DNA from: DASZIT01 sp052143315
GTDB lineage: Bacteria > Actinomycetota > Acidimicrobiia > Acidimicrobiales > RAAP-2
DNA: 64,000 bases
Assembly: GCA_052143315.1 (NCBI GenBank)
Contig: JBKQTE010000057.1
Location: forward strand, 1-64,000
Direction: 5' to 3'
Position 1 is the stretch's first letter, and every line of letters starts with the position of its first letter. Both the position numbers and the translations under genes were made by a program. The notes below the pieces were generated by a model. The model did not search any database. It was not told the DNA's origin and saw only the letters and a program-made list of their open reading frames with translations. Below are positions 31,934 through 40,223 of the stretch, piece after piece.

Positions 31934-32926
31934 ATGAACCAGCCGTACGCCCACCAGCCCGTCATGGCCACCGAGGTGGTCCAGCTTCTCGCCCCGGTGC
32001 CCCCGGGGCTGGTGGTCGACGCCACGCTCGGGGGGGCCGGCCACGCCGCCGCCATCCTCGACGCCCACCCCGGCCTGCAGCTGCTCGGGATCGATCGCGA
32101 CCCGGCCGCCTTGGAAGCCGCCGCTGCCGAGCTGGCCCGGTTCGGCGACCGTGCCATCGTCCGAGGCTCGCGCTTCGACAACCTGGCGGCCGTTGTGCGC
32201 CAGGTCCAGGCCGAGTTGGGGACGCCCCCGGAGCTGCTCGGCCTGTCGGGGATCCTCTTCGACCTCGGCGTCAGCTCCCCGCAGCTCGACGTGGCCGAGC
32301 GCGGCTTCTCCTACCGCCGGAACGCTGCGCTCGACATGCGGATGGACCCGACATCGGGGCGGACGGCGGCCGACGTGGTCAACGGGTTCGACGAGGGCGA
32401 CCTGGTGGCGCTGTTCGTGGACAACGGTGAGGGCCGGTTCGCCCGACGGATCGCCCGTGCCATCGTGGCCGCCCGGCCGCTCACCACCACCGGGGAGCTC
32501 GCCGACGTGGTGCGCGAGGCCATTCCGGCAGCCACCCGCCGCTCGGGCGGTCACCCGGCCCGCCGGGTCTTCCAGGCCATCCGGATCGCGGTCAACGAGG
32601 AGCTCGAGCAGCTCGACCGTGCCCTGGGAGACGCCCTCGCCCTGCTCCGGCCCGGGGGGCGGTGCGTGGTCATCTCCTACCACTCGGGCGAGGACCGCCT
32701 GGTCAAGGCCACCTTCGTCCATGCCTCCACTGGCGGCTGCACCTGCCCACCTGGCCTCCCGTGCGTGTGCGGGGCGGTCACCGACTACCGGCTGGTGGCC
32801 CGGGGCTCCAAGCGGCCCACCGCAGACGAGATCGACCGGAACCGCCGTGCCGAGGCGGCCCGCCTCCGGGTCATCGAGCGCATCGCCACGCCGCAGGACG
32901 GTCTCGCCAACGGCGAGGTGGCCTGA
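31934..32926 (+). CDS. rsmH: 16S rRNA (cytosine1402-N4)-methyltransferase
   Basis: SAM-dependent methylation of C1402 in the ribosomal decoding centre. The protein has 330 aa. The opening HQPVMATEVVQLL is the family signature. Motif I is VDATLGGAGHAAAIL (about 29-43), then GIDRDP, the FDLGVSSPQLDVAERGFSY motif, and HPARRVFQAIRIAVNEEL. The C-terminus carries CTCPPGLPCVCG. ATG 31934 fits the family N-terminus, though the frame is open upstream. It overlaps ftsL by 1 bp (TGATG). Confidence 0.96.
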   Translation: MNQPYAHQPVMATEVVQLLAPVPPGLVVDATLGGAGHAAAILDAHPGLQLLGIDRDPAALEAAAAELARFGDRAIVRGSRFDNLAAVVRQVQAELGTPPELLGLSGILFDLGVSSPQLDVAERGFSYRRNAALDMRMDPTSGRTAADVVNGFDEGDLVALFVDNGEGRFARRIARAIVAARPLTTTGELADVVREAIPAATRRSGGHPARRVFQAIRIAVNEELEQLDRALGDALALLRPGGRCVVISYHSGEDRLVKATFVHASTGGCTCPPGLPCVCGAVTDYRLVARGSKRPTADEIDRNRRAEAARLRVIERIATPQDGLANGEVA

Positions 32927-33369
32927 TGGCGCCCCCCGCCCAGTCGGCCGCCGCCCGCCGCCCGGCGGCCCGGCCCACGCCGCAGACCTCCCCGTCGCCC
33001 CGCCGACCTCCGCTCCGGCTGTTCGAGCCAGCTCCTCGCCGCCGCCGGTCGCGCCGACGGCCGACCGTGCTCGTCGCCACCGTGCTGATCACCGCCAGCC
33101 TGCTGTCGGTGGTGGTGGCCGACGATCTGGTGGCCCAGAGCCAGGTGCGGATGGCCGAGACCCAGAGCCAGCTGGCCGCCGCCCAGACCCGGCAGAAACA
33201 GCTCCAGGTGGCGGTGGCCCAACAGTCGGCGCCGCAGATCGTGGTCACGGAGGCGAAGCAGCTCGGCCTGGTGGCGCCCCCCCAGGTGGTCGACATCCCG
33301 CACGTGCCACTGGATGTGGCCCTGCCGGCCCCTGACACGGCGCCGGCCGCCGCCCCGCCGGCGACGTGA
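32926..33369 (+). CDS. ftsL: FtsL-like septal membrane protein
   Basis: Bitopic division protein of 147 aa. A Pro/Arg-rich cytoplasmic tail of about 45 residues is followed by one transmembrane helix (VLVATVLITASLLSVVVA, about 49-66). A short Gln-rich coiled coil (SQVRMAETQSQLAAAQTRQKQLQ) and a Pro/Ala tail follow outside. Sequence conservation is low, as usual for FtsL; position between rsmH and ftsI decides the name. It is coupled to both neighbours by overlapping start and stop codons. Confidence 0.85.
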   Translation: MAPPAQSAAARRPAARPTPQTSPSPRRPPLRLFEPAPRRRRSRRRPTVLVATVLITASLLSVVVADDLVAQSQVRMAETQSQLAAAQTRQKQLQVAVAQQSAPQIVVTEAKQLGLVAPPQVVDIPHVPLDVALPAPDTAPAAAPPAT

Positions 33370-35261
33370 GCCCCTCCGCGCTCCTCGGGCGCCGGTCACG
33401 GGCGCTTCGGATCATCCTGCTGCTGGTCTTCGTGGCCCTTGTCCTACGGCTGGTGGACGTGCAGGAGTTCTCCCACCAGCACTACGCCTCGCTGTCCACC
33501 GCCGAACTGACCCAGACGATCACGGTCCCGGCGCTGCGCGGCGGCATCTACGACCGGAACGGGGAGGTGCTGGCCGAGTCGGTGACCAGGCAGACCGTGG
33601 TGGCCGACCCGTTCCTCATCAAGGACCCGGGCTCGGAGGCGTCGGCCCTGGCACCCGTCCTCGGGGTGCCCGACGCCCAGCTGCGTTCGGAGATGACCGA
33701 GGACTCGGGCTTCGTCTACCTGGCCCACCGGGTGTCGTCCTCGGTGGCCGACAAGGTCACCGCCCTCGACCTGACCGGAATCAACCTGATCGCCGAGGCG
33801 CAGCGAGTGCAGCCTGACGGCCAGCTGGCCCAGCCGGTGGTCGGTTCGGTACGCGGCGACGGCGTCGGGGGTGGTGGACTCGAGTACCAGTACCAGTCCC
33901 TGCTGGCCGGGACGGCCGGCACCGAGCAGCTCCTGGAGTCGCCCGGGGGCGTGGCGCTGTCGCAGACGACCGGGTCGAGCACGTCCGCCAAGCCCGGGAC
34001 GGGGCTGGAGCTGACCTTGGACGAGTCCGTCCAGTACGTGGCCGAGCAGGCCCTGGGCGCCGAGATCGTGGCCTCCCACGCCACCTCGGGCATCGCCATC
34101 GTCATGGACGTGAAGACCGGCGACGTCCTGGCCGAGGCGAACCTCGACGCCACCCCGCCGGTCGGCGGCACCACCGGCGGCACCACTCCGGCCGCCGCCA
34201 CGGTGGCGGACCAGACCACGCTGGCCGCCAACACGGTGGCCGACCAGTCGGTGGCCGACCAGTCGGCGGCCACGGTGACCTCGCCGGTGGACACCCTGCC
34301 TGCCGGCGTAGAGGAGGCGCCGTCGAACTCGGCGGTGACCCAAGTCTACGAGCCGGGGTCGGTGTTCAAGCTGGTGACCTTCTCCTCGGCGCTCCAGAGC
34401 GGGGTCATCGGGCCGAACCAGGACTTCACGGTGCCCGGTTCGCTCCCCATGGGGACCTACACCTTCCACGACGCCGAGGACCATGGGACCGAGACTCTCA
34501 CCGCCGCCGACATCCTGGCCCAGTCGTCGAACATCGGGACCATCGAGATCGCCGAGCAGCTGGGGGAGACCCGCCTGCTGGCGCAGATCGCCAACCTCGG
34601 GTTCGGCAAGCCGACCGGTCTGGACTTCCCGGGGGAGTCCGAGGGCCTGGTCCCCGGGGCCGGTCAGTGGACGGGCACGTCCATCGGGTCCACCCCGATC
34701 GGCCAGGATGATGCGGTGACCGCCCAGCAGCTGCTCGATGCGTACAACGCCGTGGCCAACGGCGGCGTCCTGGTCCAGCCCCGACTGGTACGGGGGATCG
34801 TCGACGCCAACGGGTCGGTGACCCCGGTCGCTCCGTCCCTGTCCCGGCGGGTCATCGACCCGACCACCAACGCCGAGCTGACCACCATGCTCGAGGGGGT
34901 GGTGGCCAATGGGACCGGCACCAGCGCCGCCATCGACGGCTACACGGTGGCCGGCAAGACGGGCACCGCCCAGATCCCCAATCCCGATAACCTCGGGTAC
35001 GTCCCCGGCGCCTACATGGCCTCGTTCGCCGGGTTCGCCCCGGCCCAGAACCCGGTGCTCTCGGCGCTGGTGGTCCTGGACCATCCGACCCCGATCTACG
35101 GTGGAGCGGTAGCCGCCCCGGTGTTCTCGACCATCATGGAGTACGCACTGCACCACTTCGGGATCCCCACCACCACCAACGCCACCACCGCCACGTCGAG
35201 CGGGGCCATCGGGGGCACCGGGACGGTGACGGTCCCGGCCGGCGCGGCCACCGAGGGCTAG
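33366..35261 (+). CDS. ftsI: Septal peptidoglycan transpeptidase FtsI (PBP3)
   Basis: Class B penicillin-binding protein, 631 aa, that crosslinks septal peptidoglycan with FtsW. One N-terminal transmembrane helix (about 14-30), then the pedestal (RGGIYDRNGEVLA) and the transpeptidase domain: S332-V-F-K335, S387-S-N389 and K531-T-G. Between GDVLAEANLDAT and the SxxK motif sits an insertion (about 255-322) of Thr/Ala with repeated VADQ units, not usual in FtsI. A Thr/Gly/Ala tail ends the protein. The GTG overlaps the ftsL stop by 4 bp. Confidence 0.95.
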   Translation: MSPSALLGRRSRALRIILLLVFVALVLRLVDVQEFSHQHYASLSTAELTQTITVPALRGGIYDRNGEVLAESVTRQTVVADPFLIKDPGSEASALAPVLGVPDAQLRSEMTEDSGFVYLAHRVSSSVADKVTALDLTGINLIAEAQRVQPDGQLAQPVVGSVRGDGVGGGGLEYQYQSLLAGTAGTEQLLESPGGVALSQTTGSSTSAKPGTGLELTLDESVQYVAEQALGAEIVASHATSGIAIVMDVKTGDVLAEANLDATPPVGGTTGGTTPAAATVADQTTLAANTVADQSVADQSAATVTSPVDTLPAGVEEAPSNSAVTQVYEPGSVFKLVTFSSALQSGVIGPNQDFTVPGSLPMGTYTFHDAEDHGTETLTAADILAQSSNIGTIEIAEQLGETRLLAQIANLGFGKPTGLDFPGESEGLVPGAGQWTGTSIGSTPIGQDDAVTAQQLLDAYNAVANGGVLVQPRLVRGIVDANGSVTPVAPSLSRRVIDPTTNAELTTMLEGVVANGTGTSAAIDGYTVAGKTGTAQIPNPDNLGYVPGAYMASFAGFAPAQNPVLSALVVLDHPTPIYGGAVAAPVFSTIMEYALHHFGIPTTTNATTATSSGAIGGTGTVTVPAGAATEG

Positions 35262-35286
35262 CCGTGGTCCCCGGCCCCATCTCCTC

Positions 35287-36735
35287 GTGGGCACCCCGTC
35301 CAGCGGCGCGCCCGTGCACCTGAGCGAGCTCGTCGCCGACCTCGAGGTCCTCGAGACGCGGGGAGATCCGGGTACCGTCGACATCCACGCCGTCGACTTC
35401 GACAGCCGCCGGGTCCGCCTCGGGTCCCTGTTCTGCTGCGTCCCCGGCGAGGTCACCGACGGGCACGACCATGCCGCCGAGGCGGTCCGGGCCGGCGCCG
35501 CCGCCCTGCTGGTCGAGCGCTTCCTCGACCTGGACGTGCCTCAGGTGCGGGTGGCGGCCGGGGCCGCCAGACCCGGCATGGCCCTGGCCGCCGCCACCTT
35601 CTTCGGCCACCCGACGCGGGACCTGGCCATGGTCGGGGTGACCGGTACCAATGGCAAGACGACGGTGACCCAGCTGGTACGGTCAATCCTCGACACGGCC
35701 GGAGTACCGACCGGGGTCGTCGGCACCCTCACCGGGGAGCGGACGACCCCGGAGGCACCGGAGCTCCAGGCCGCCATGGCCGACTTCCGCGATTCCGGTC
35801 GTCGGGCGGTGGCGATGGAGGTCTCGTCGCACGCACTGACCCAGCACCGGGTGGACGGGATCGTCTTCGACGTCGCCGCCTTCACCAACCTGAGCCATGA
35901 CCACCTCGACCACCACCACTCCATGGAGGCGTACTTCGCCGCCAAGGCCAGCCTGTTCACCCCGGAACGCAGCCGGACGGCGGTGGTCAACGTCGACGAC
36001 CCTTGGGGTGAGCGCCTGGCCCACCAGATCGTCGGCATCGACGTCGTCCTGGTGCGCCGGTCGGACGCCTCGGAGATCTCCCTGGCCGTCGGTTCGTCGT
36101 CCTTCCGTTGGAAGACCCACCAGGTGACCATCGGGCTGACCGGTGTGTTCAACATCGACAACGCCCTCCTGGCCGCTGCCGTGGCCACGGGCCTGGGGGT
36201 GGACGAGGGGGCCATCGTGGAAGGCCTGTCCGAGGCGACGCCCCCGGCCGGCCGCATGGAGGTGGTGACGGCCGGCCCCCCCTTCGCCGTCCTGGTCGAC
36301 TTCGCCCACACCCCCGCCGGTCTGGGCGCGGCCCTGGCTTCCGCCCGTCGACTGGCCGGTGACGGCCGGGTGGTGTGTCTGTTCGGCTCGGGGGGCGAAC
36401 GCGACCCCGGCAAGCGCCCGCTGATGGGCGAGGTGGTGGGCCGCATGGCCGACGTGGCCGTGCTCACCTCCGACAATCCCCGGTCCGAGGACCCACTGGC
36501 CATCATCGAGCAGGTGCGGTCCGGCATCGGTGGGGGCGTCGACCTGGTCGTCGAGCCCGACCGCCGGGCGGCCATCGGCCAGGCGCTGGCCCTGGGTCGC
36601 CCCGGCGACGTCATCGTCCTGGCCGGCAAGGGCCACGAGACCACCCAGGTCCTGGCCGACCGGACCGTCCCCTTCGACGACCGGCTGGTCGCCCGGCAGG
36701 CGCTGGAGACCCTCGGGCTGGGGGGCGACCGGTGA
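35287..36735 (+). CDS. murE: UDP-MurNAc-tripeptide synthetase, meso-DAP adding
   Basis: Mur ligase adding the third stem residue to UDP-MurNAc-L-Ala-D-Glu. The protein has 482 aa. ATP loop GTNGKTT at about 119-125, and the specificity motif D396-N-P-R399 (SDNPRSEDP) marks meso-DAP as substrate. This agrees with the six dap genes in the window. The GTG start comes 25 bp after ftsI. It overlaps mraY by 4 bp (GTGA), so the murF that usually intervenes is absent here. Confidence 0.96.
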   Translation: MGTPSSGAPVHLSELVADLEVLETRGDPGTVDIHAVDFDSRRVRLGSLFCCVPGEVTDGHDHAAEAVRAGAAALLVERFLDLDVPQVRVAAGAARPGMALAAATFFGHPTRDLAMVGVTGTNGKTTVTQLVRSILDTAGVPTGVVGTLTGERTTPEAPELQAAMADFRDSGRRAVAMEVSSHALTQHRVDGIVFDVAAFTNLSHDHLDHHHSMEAYFAAKASLFTPERSRTAVVNVDDPWGERLAHQIVGIDVVLVRRSDASEISLAVGSSSFRWKTHQVTIGLTGVFNIDNALLAAAVATGLGVDEGAIVEGLSEATPPAGRMEVVTAGPPFAVLVDFAHTPAGLGAALASARRLAGDGRVVCLFGSGGERDPGKRPLMGEVVGRMADVAVLTSDNPRSEDPLAIIEQVRSGIGGGVDLVVEPDRRAAIGQALALGRPGDVIVLAGKGHETTQVLADRTVPFDDRLVARQALETLGLGGDR

Positions 36736-37766
36736 TCTCCCTGATGACCTCGGGCGGCGCCGCCCTGTGGGTGTGCGTGCTGTTCACCCCGCTTCTGATC
36801 CGATGGCTGGTGAAGAACAACATCGGTCAGCAGATCCGGGAGGACGGCCCTCAGGTCCACATCGCCAAGGCCGGGACACCCACCATGGGTGGTATCGGCA
36901 TCGTCCTGGCGGTGGTGCTCGGCTTCCTGGTGGCCCACGCCGTGCCCGGTGTCCGGTTCTCGCGGTCGGGGTTCCTGGTGATGGGGGCCATCCTGGGGGC
37001 GTCCACCATCGGCTTCGCCGACGACTGGATCAAGGTACGGCACCGGCGCAGCCTGGGCCTCAACAAGCGGGCCAAGTTCGGCTCGCAGATCGCCCTGGGG
37101 CTGGCCTTCGCCCTGCTGTCGGTCTACTGGGCCCATGCCTCGACCACCCTCTCCTTCACCCGGTACAACTCACCCGGGCTGGAGATGGGCACCGGCCTGT
37201 GGGTGGTGTGGGCCACGGTGATCATCGCCGCCGCCGCCAACGCCGTGAACCTGACCGACGGCCTGGACGGCCTGGCCGCCGGGTCCTCCACGTTCTGCTT
37301 CTCCGTCCTGGCCATCATCGGCTACTGGCAGTACCGCCACTTCTCCATCTACCACGTGGGCGACGCCCTCGACCTGGCGCTGGCGGCGGTGGCCCTGGCC
37401 GGCGCCTGCCTGGGCTTCCTTTGGTGGAACGCCGCCCCGGCCAAGATCTTCATGGGGGACACCGGCTCGCTCTCCATCGGGTCCGGGCTGGCCGCCCTGT
37501 GCCTGCTGATGAACCTCGACCTTCTGCTGGCCGTCATCGGCGGCCTGTTCGTCATCGTGACGCTCTCGGTGGTGATCCAGGTAGTCAGCTTCCGCCTCTT
37601 CCACCGCCGCGTCTTCCGGATGGCGCCCCTCCACCACCACTTCGAGCTGATGGGCTGGCCGGAGACGACCGTCATCGTGCGGTTCTGGATTCTGGCCGGG
37701 CTCTTCGCCGCCCTCGGACTCGGCATCTTCTATGGCGACTTCCTGTCGGTCGGGAAGCTCACGTGA
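36732..37766 (+). CDS. mraY: Phospho-N-acetylmuramoyl-pentapeptide transferase
   Basis: Integral membrane enzyme making lipid I from UDP-MurNAc-pentapeptide and undecaprenyl phosphate. The protein has 344 aa with about ten hydrophobic helices. Catalytic Asp motifs: GFADDWIKV (about 95-103), NLTDGLDGLAAG (about 174-185) and FMGDTGSLS (about 239-247), with MAPLHHHFELMGW near the end. GTG 36732 overlaps the murE stop. Its own stop overlaps an 18-codon ORF that leads into ftsW. Confidence 0.96.
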   Translation: MISLMTSGGAALWVCVLFTPLLIRWLVKNNIGQQIREDGPQVHIAKAGTPTMGGIGIVLAVVLGFLVAHAVPGVRFSRSGFLVMGAILGASTIGFADDWIKVRHRRSLGLNKRAKFGSQIALGLAFALLSVYWAHASTTLSFTRYNSPGLEMGTGLWVVWATVIIAAAANAVNLTDGLDGLAAGSSTFCFSVLAIIGYWQYRHFSIYHVGDALDLALAAVALAGACLGFLWWNAAPAKIFMGDTGSLSIGSGLAALCLLMNLDLLLAVIGGLFVIVTLSVVIQVVSFRLFHRRVFRMAPLHHHFELMGWPETTVIVRFWILAGLFAALGLGIFYGDFLSVGKLT

Positions 37767-37819
37767 CCGGGTGGCTCCACCACCTCGGCGCCCGTCTGGA
37801 CGAAGCTGCAGGCGTATGA
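37763..37819 (+). CDS. 18-codon ORF coupled between mraY and ftsW
   Basis: GTG 37763 overlaps the mraY stop (GTGA) and the TGA at 37817-37819 overlaps the ftsW ATG (ATGA). The frame reads VTGWLHHLGARLDEAAGV. murD normally occupies this place. The double 4-bp overlap is what would remain after an in-frame deletion of a full gene, or it is a true micro-ORF that keeps ribosomes moving from mraY to ftsW. No Mur-ligase motif is left. Confidence 0.4.
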   Translation: MTGWLHHLGARLDEAAGV

Positions 37820-39075
37820 CCGAGCCCTCCACCCGCACCCCCACGCGTGCCGGCACGTCTCGCGGCGCCACCCGTCAGCGCCATCCGTCGACGCCGGCCA
37901 CCCGTCGGTCGGCGCCGGCGCCGGCACGGACCGCCCGCCGGGGGGGGCTGACCCGCCTCCCGACCGCCACCTGCCTGGCCGTCCTGGTCGGGGTGCTGTG
38001 CATCTTCGGGTTGGTGATGGTCGGCTCGGCGTCGCCGATCGTCTCCATCGGCCTCTACGGATCCCCCTGGGGGATCCTCGAGCGCCAGCTCATGTGGATG
38101 GGGCTGGGCCTGGTCTCGCTGGTCGCCTTCTCCCGGATCGATTACCGGAAGTGGCGGAAGATCCGCAACCCGCTGCTGGTCGGCACCATGGTCCTGCTGG
38201 CGGTGGTGCTGGTGCCCGGACTCGGCGTGACCGCCGGCGGGTCCTCGCGGTGGATCGGTGTCGGTCAGTTCCAGCTACAGCCGTCCGAGCTGATGAAGCT
38301 GGCGCTGATCATCTTCACCGCCGATCTGCTGGCCCGTCGCGTCGACCGGATCTGGGACCCCAAGGCGGTGGTCGTCCCGGTGCTCACCATCCTCGGCATC
38401 TCCGCCCTGCTGATCCTCAAGCAGCCGGACATGGGGACCGCCCTAGTGCTCTGTGCCATCGTCTTCGGCATCCTGTTCATGGGCGGGGTACCCATGAAGC
38501 CGATCGTCCAGGTCCTGTCGGTGTCCGGCGTCCTGGCCGTCTTGGTGGGACTGGCCGACCCGTACCGCCGCGATCGCATCCTCTCCTTCCTCAACCCGGG
38601 GGCTCATCAGTCGGGCTCGGGCTACCAGGTGTGGCAGTCATTGATCGGGCTCGGCTCCGGAGGTATCAGCGGCCTGGGCCTGGGCGGGGGCCGGCAGAAG
38701 TGGGGCGGCCTGCCCAACGCCCACACCGACTTCATCTTCTCGGTGGTGGGCGAGGAGCTCGGTCTCATCGGGGCGGTGCTCCTGCTGGGCCTCTTCTTCC
38801 TGCTGGCCTGGTACGGGCTGCGGGCGGCCACCCGGTCGCCGGACCGGTTCGGCAGCCTGATGGCCGTGGGCATCACCATCTGGATCACCGCCCAGGCGGT
38901 GATCAACGTCGGGGCGGTCATCGGGGTGCTCCCGGTGACCGGCATCCCCCTGCCGTTCGTCTCCTACGGCGGATCGTCCCTGGTGATCTCCATGGCCGCC
39001 ATGGGCATCCTGTTGAACATCGCCGGGCACGAACGGGTGCGGGGCCGCCGACCCGGCCGACCCCGGTCGGCGTGA
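37816..39075 (+). CDS. ftsW: Lipid II polymerase FtsW
   Basis: SEDS-family glycosyltransferase of the divisome, 419 aa, working with FtsI. The N-terminus is a long basic Thr/Arg/Pro-rich cytoplasmic tail of about 45 residues. About ten transmembrane helices follow, with family motifs QLQPSELMKLALI, KQPDMGTALV, NAHTDFIFSVVGEELG and GIPLPFVSYGGSS. ATG 37816 overlaps the micro-ORF stop. murG overlaps its stop by 4 bp. Confidence 0.95.
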   Translation: MTEPSTRTPTRAGTSRGATRQRHPSTPATRRSAPAPARTARRGGLTRLPTATCLAVLVGVLCIFGLVMVGSASPIVSIGLYGSPWGILERQLMWMGLGLVSLVAFSRIDYRKWRKIRNPLLVGTMVLLAVVLVPGLGVTAGGSSRWIGVGQFQLQPSELMKLALIIFTADLLARRVDRIWDPKAVVVPVLTILGISALLILKQPDMGTALVLCAIVFGILFMGGVPMKPIVQVLSVSGVLAVLVGLADPYRRDRILSFLNPGAHQSGSGYQVWQSLIGLGSGGISGLGLGGGRQKWGGLPNAHTDFIFSVVGEELGLIGAVLLLGLFFLLAWYGLRAATRSPDRFGSLMAVGITIWITAQAVINVGAVIGVLPVTGIPLPFVSYGGSSLVISMAAMGILLNIAGHERVRGRRPGRPRSA

Positions 39076-40223
39076 GCGAGCCCCGGTACGCGCTGATGGC
39101 CGGCGGCGGGACGGGCGGCCATCTCCAGCCCGCCCTGGCCATCGCCGAGGCCCTGGTGTCCCGCGGCCATGCTCGCCGCGACATCGAGTTCGTGGGCTCC
39201 CGTCGCGGCCAGGACCAGGTGGCCCTCGAGGGGCGGGGGTTCCCGGTCACCCTCCTGCCGGGCCGGGGCATCGCCCGCAGCCTCCGCCCGTCGGTGGTCA
39301 TCCAGAACCTGGGGGCGACGGCCGAACTGGTGGTGGCGGCCGTCCGGGCCCTCGGTCTGGTGTGGCGTCGCCGCCCGCGGGTGGTGGTGTCGGTCGGGGG
39401 CTACGCCAGCCTGGCCGCCTCGATGGCGGCCTTGGTGCTCGGCGTCCCGCTGGTCCTGGTCAACGTGGACGCGGTGCCGGGAGCGGCCAACCGGCTGTTC
39501 GGCCGGTTCGCCCGGGCCTGCGCGGTCGGGTGGGAGGGCACGCCCCTTCCCCGGGCGGTGGTCACCGGCACGCCTGTCCGCCCGGAGATCGCCCGGGTCG
39601 GGCGGTCCGAGGCCGACCGCCGGGCGGCCAGGGAGGACCTGGGGCTCGACCCCGACCGCACCACGGTGGTGGTCTTCGGGGGCTCGCTCGGGGCCCGCCG
39701 GATCAACGCCTCGGTGGACGTCCTGGCCCAACGATGGTCCGAGCGGACCGACCGGACGATCTACCACATCGTCGGTCGTCGGCAGTGGGAGGCCACCAGC
39801 CCCACGACCCTGGCCGCACCGGCCGGGCTGGCCGTGGTGCGGGTGCCCTACGAGGAGCGGATGGCCACCGCCTACGCCGCCGCCGACGTCGTGGTGTGCC
39901 GGGCCGGGGCCATGACGGTGGCGGAGCTGTCGGTGGCCGGGGTCCCCTCGGTGCTGGTGCCACTGCCGGGCGCCCCCGGTGACCACCAGACGGCCAACGC
40001 CCGGGTGCTGGAGCGGGCCGGCGGCGCCGTCCTCCTTCCCGACGGGGAGTGCGACGGCCTCCGCCTGACCGCCGTTCTCGACCGGCTCCTCGACGACCCG
40101 GAGGTCCTCGATGCCATGGGGCGCGCCGCCGCCTCGGTCGGTCACCCCGACGCCGCGGCCGCCGGCGCCCGGGTGGTCGAGGTCAACGCCCGCCCGCCCG
40201 CCGCCACCAGGGGCCGGCCATGA
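39072..40223 (+). CDS. murG: UDP-GlcNAc:lipid I N-acetylglucosaminyltransferase
   Basis: Peripheral membrane GT-B enzyme converting lipid I to lipid II. The protein has 383 aa. The N-terminal glycine loop is GGGTGGHLQPALAIAEAL (about 11-28), the second is VVVSVGGYAS, and the UDP-GlcNAc site includes FGGSLGARRIN and CRAGAMTVAEL with DHQTANA. The GTG overlaps the ftsW stop, and the murC ATG overlaps its own stop. Confidence 0.95.
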   Translation: MSEPRYALMAGGGTGGHLQPALAIAEALVSRGHARRDIEFVGSRRGQDQVALEGRGFPVTLLPGRGIARSLRPSVVIQNLGATAELVVAAVRALGLVWRRRPRVVVSVGGYASLAASMAALVLGVPLVLVNVDAVPGAANRLFGRFARACAVGWEGTPLPRAVVTGTPVRPEIARVGRSEADRRAAREDLGLDPDRTTVVVFGGSLGARRINASVDVLAQRWSERTDRTIYHIVGRRQWEATSPTTLAAPAGLAVVRVPYEERMATAYAAADVVVCRAGAMTVAELSVAGVPSVLVPLPGAPGDHQTANARVLERAGGAVLLPDGECDGLRLTAVLDRLLDDPEVLDAMGRAAASVGHPDAAAAGARVVEVNARPPAATRGRP

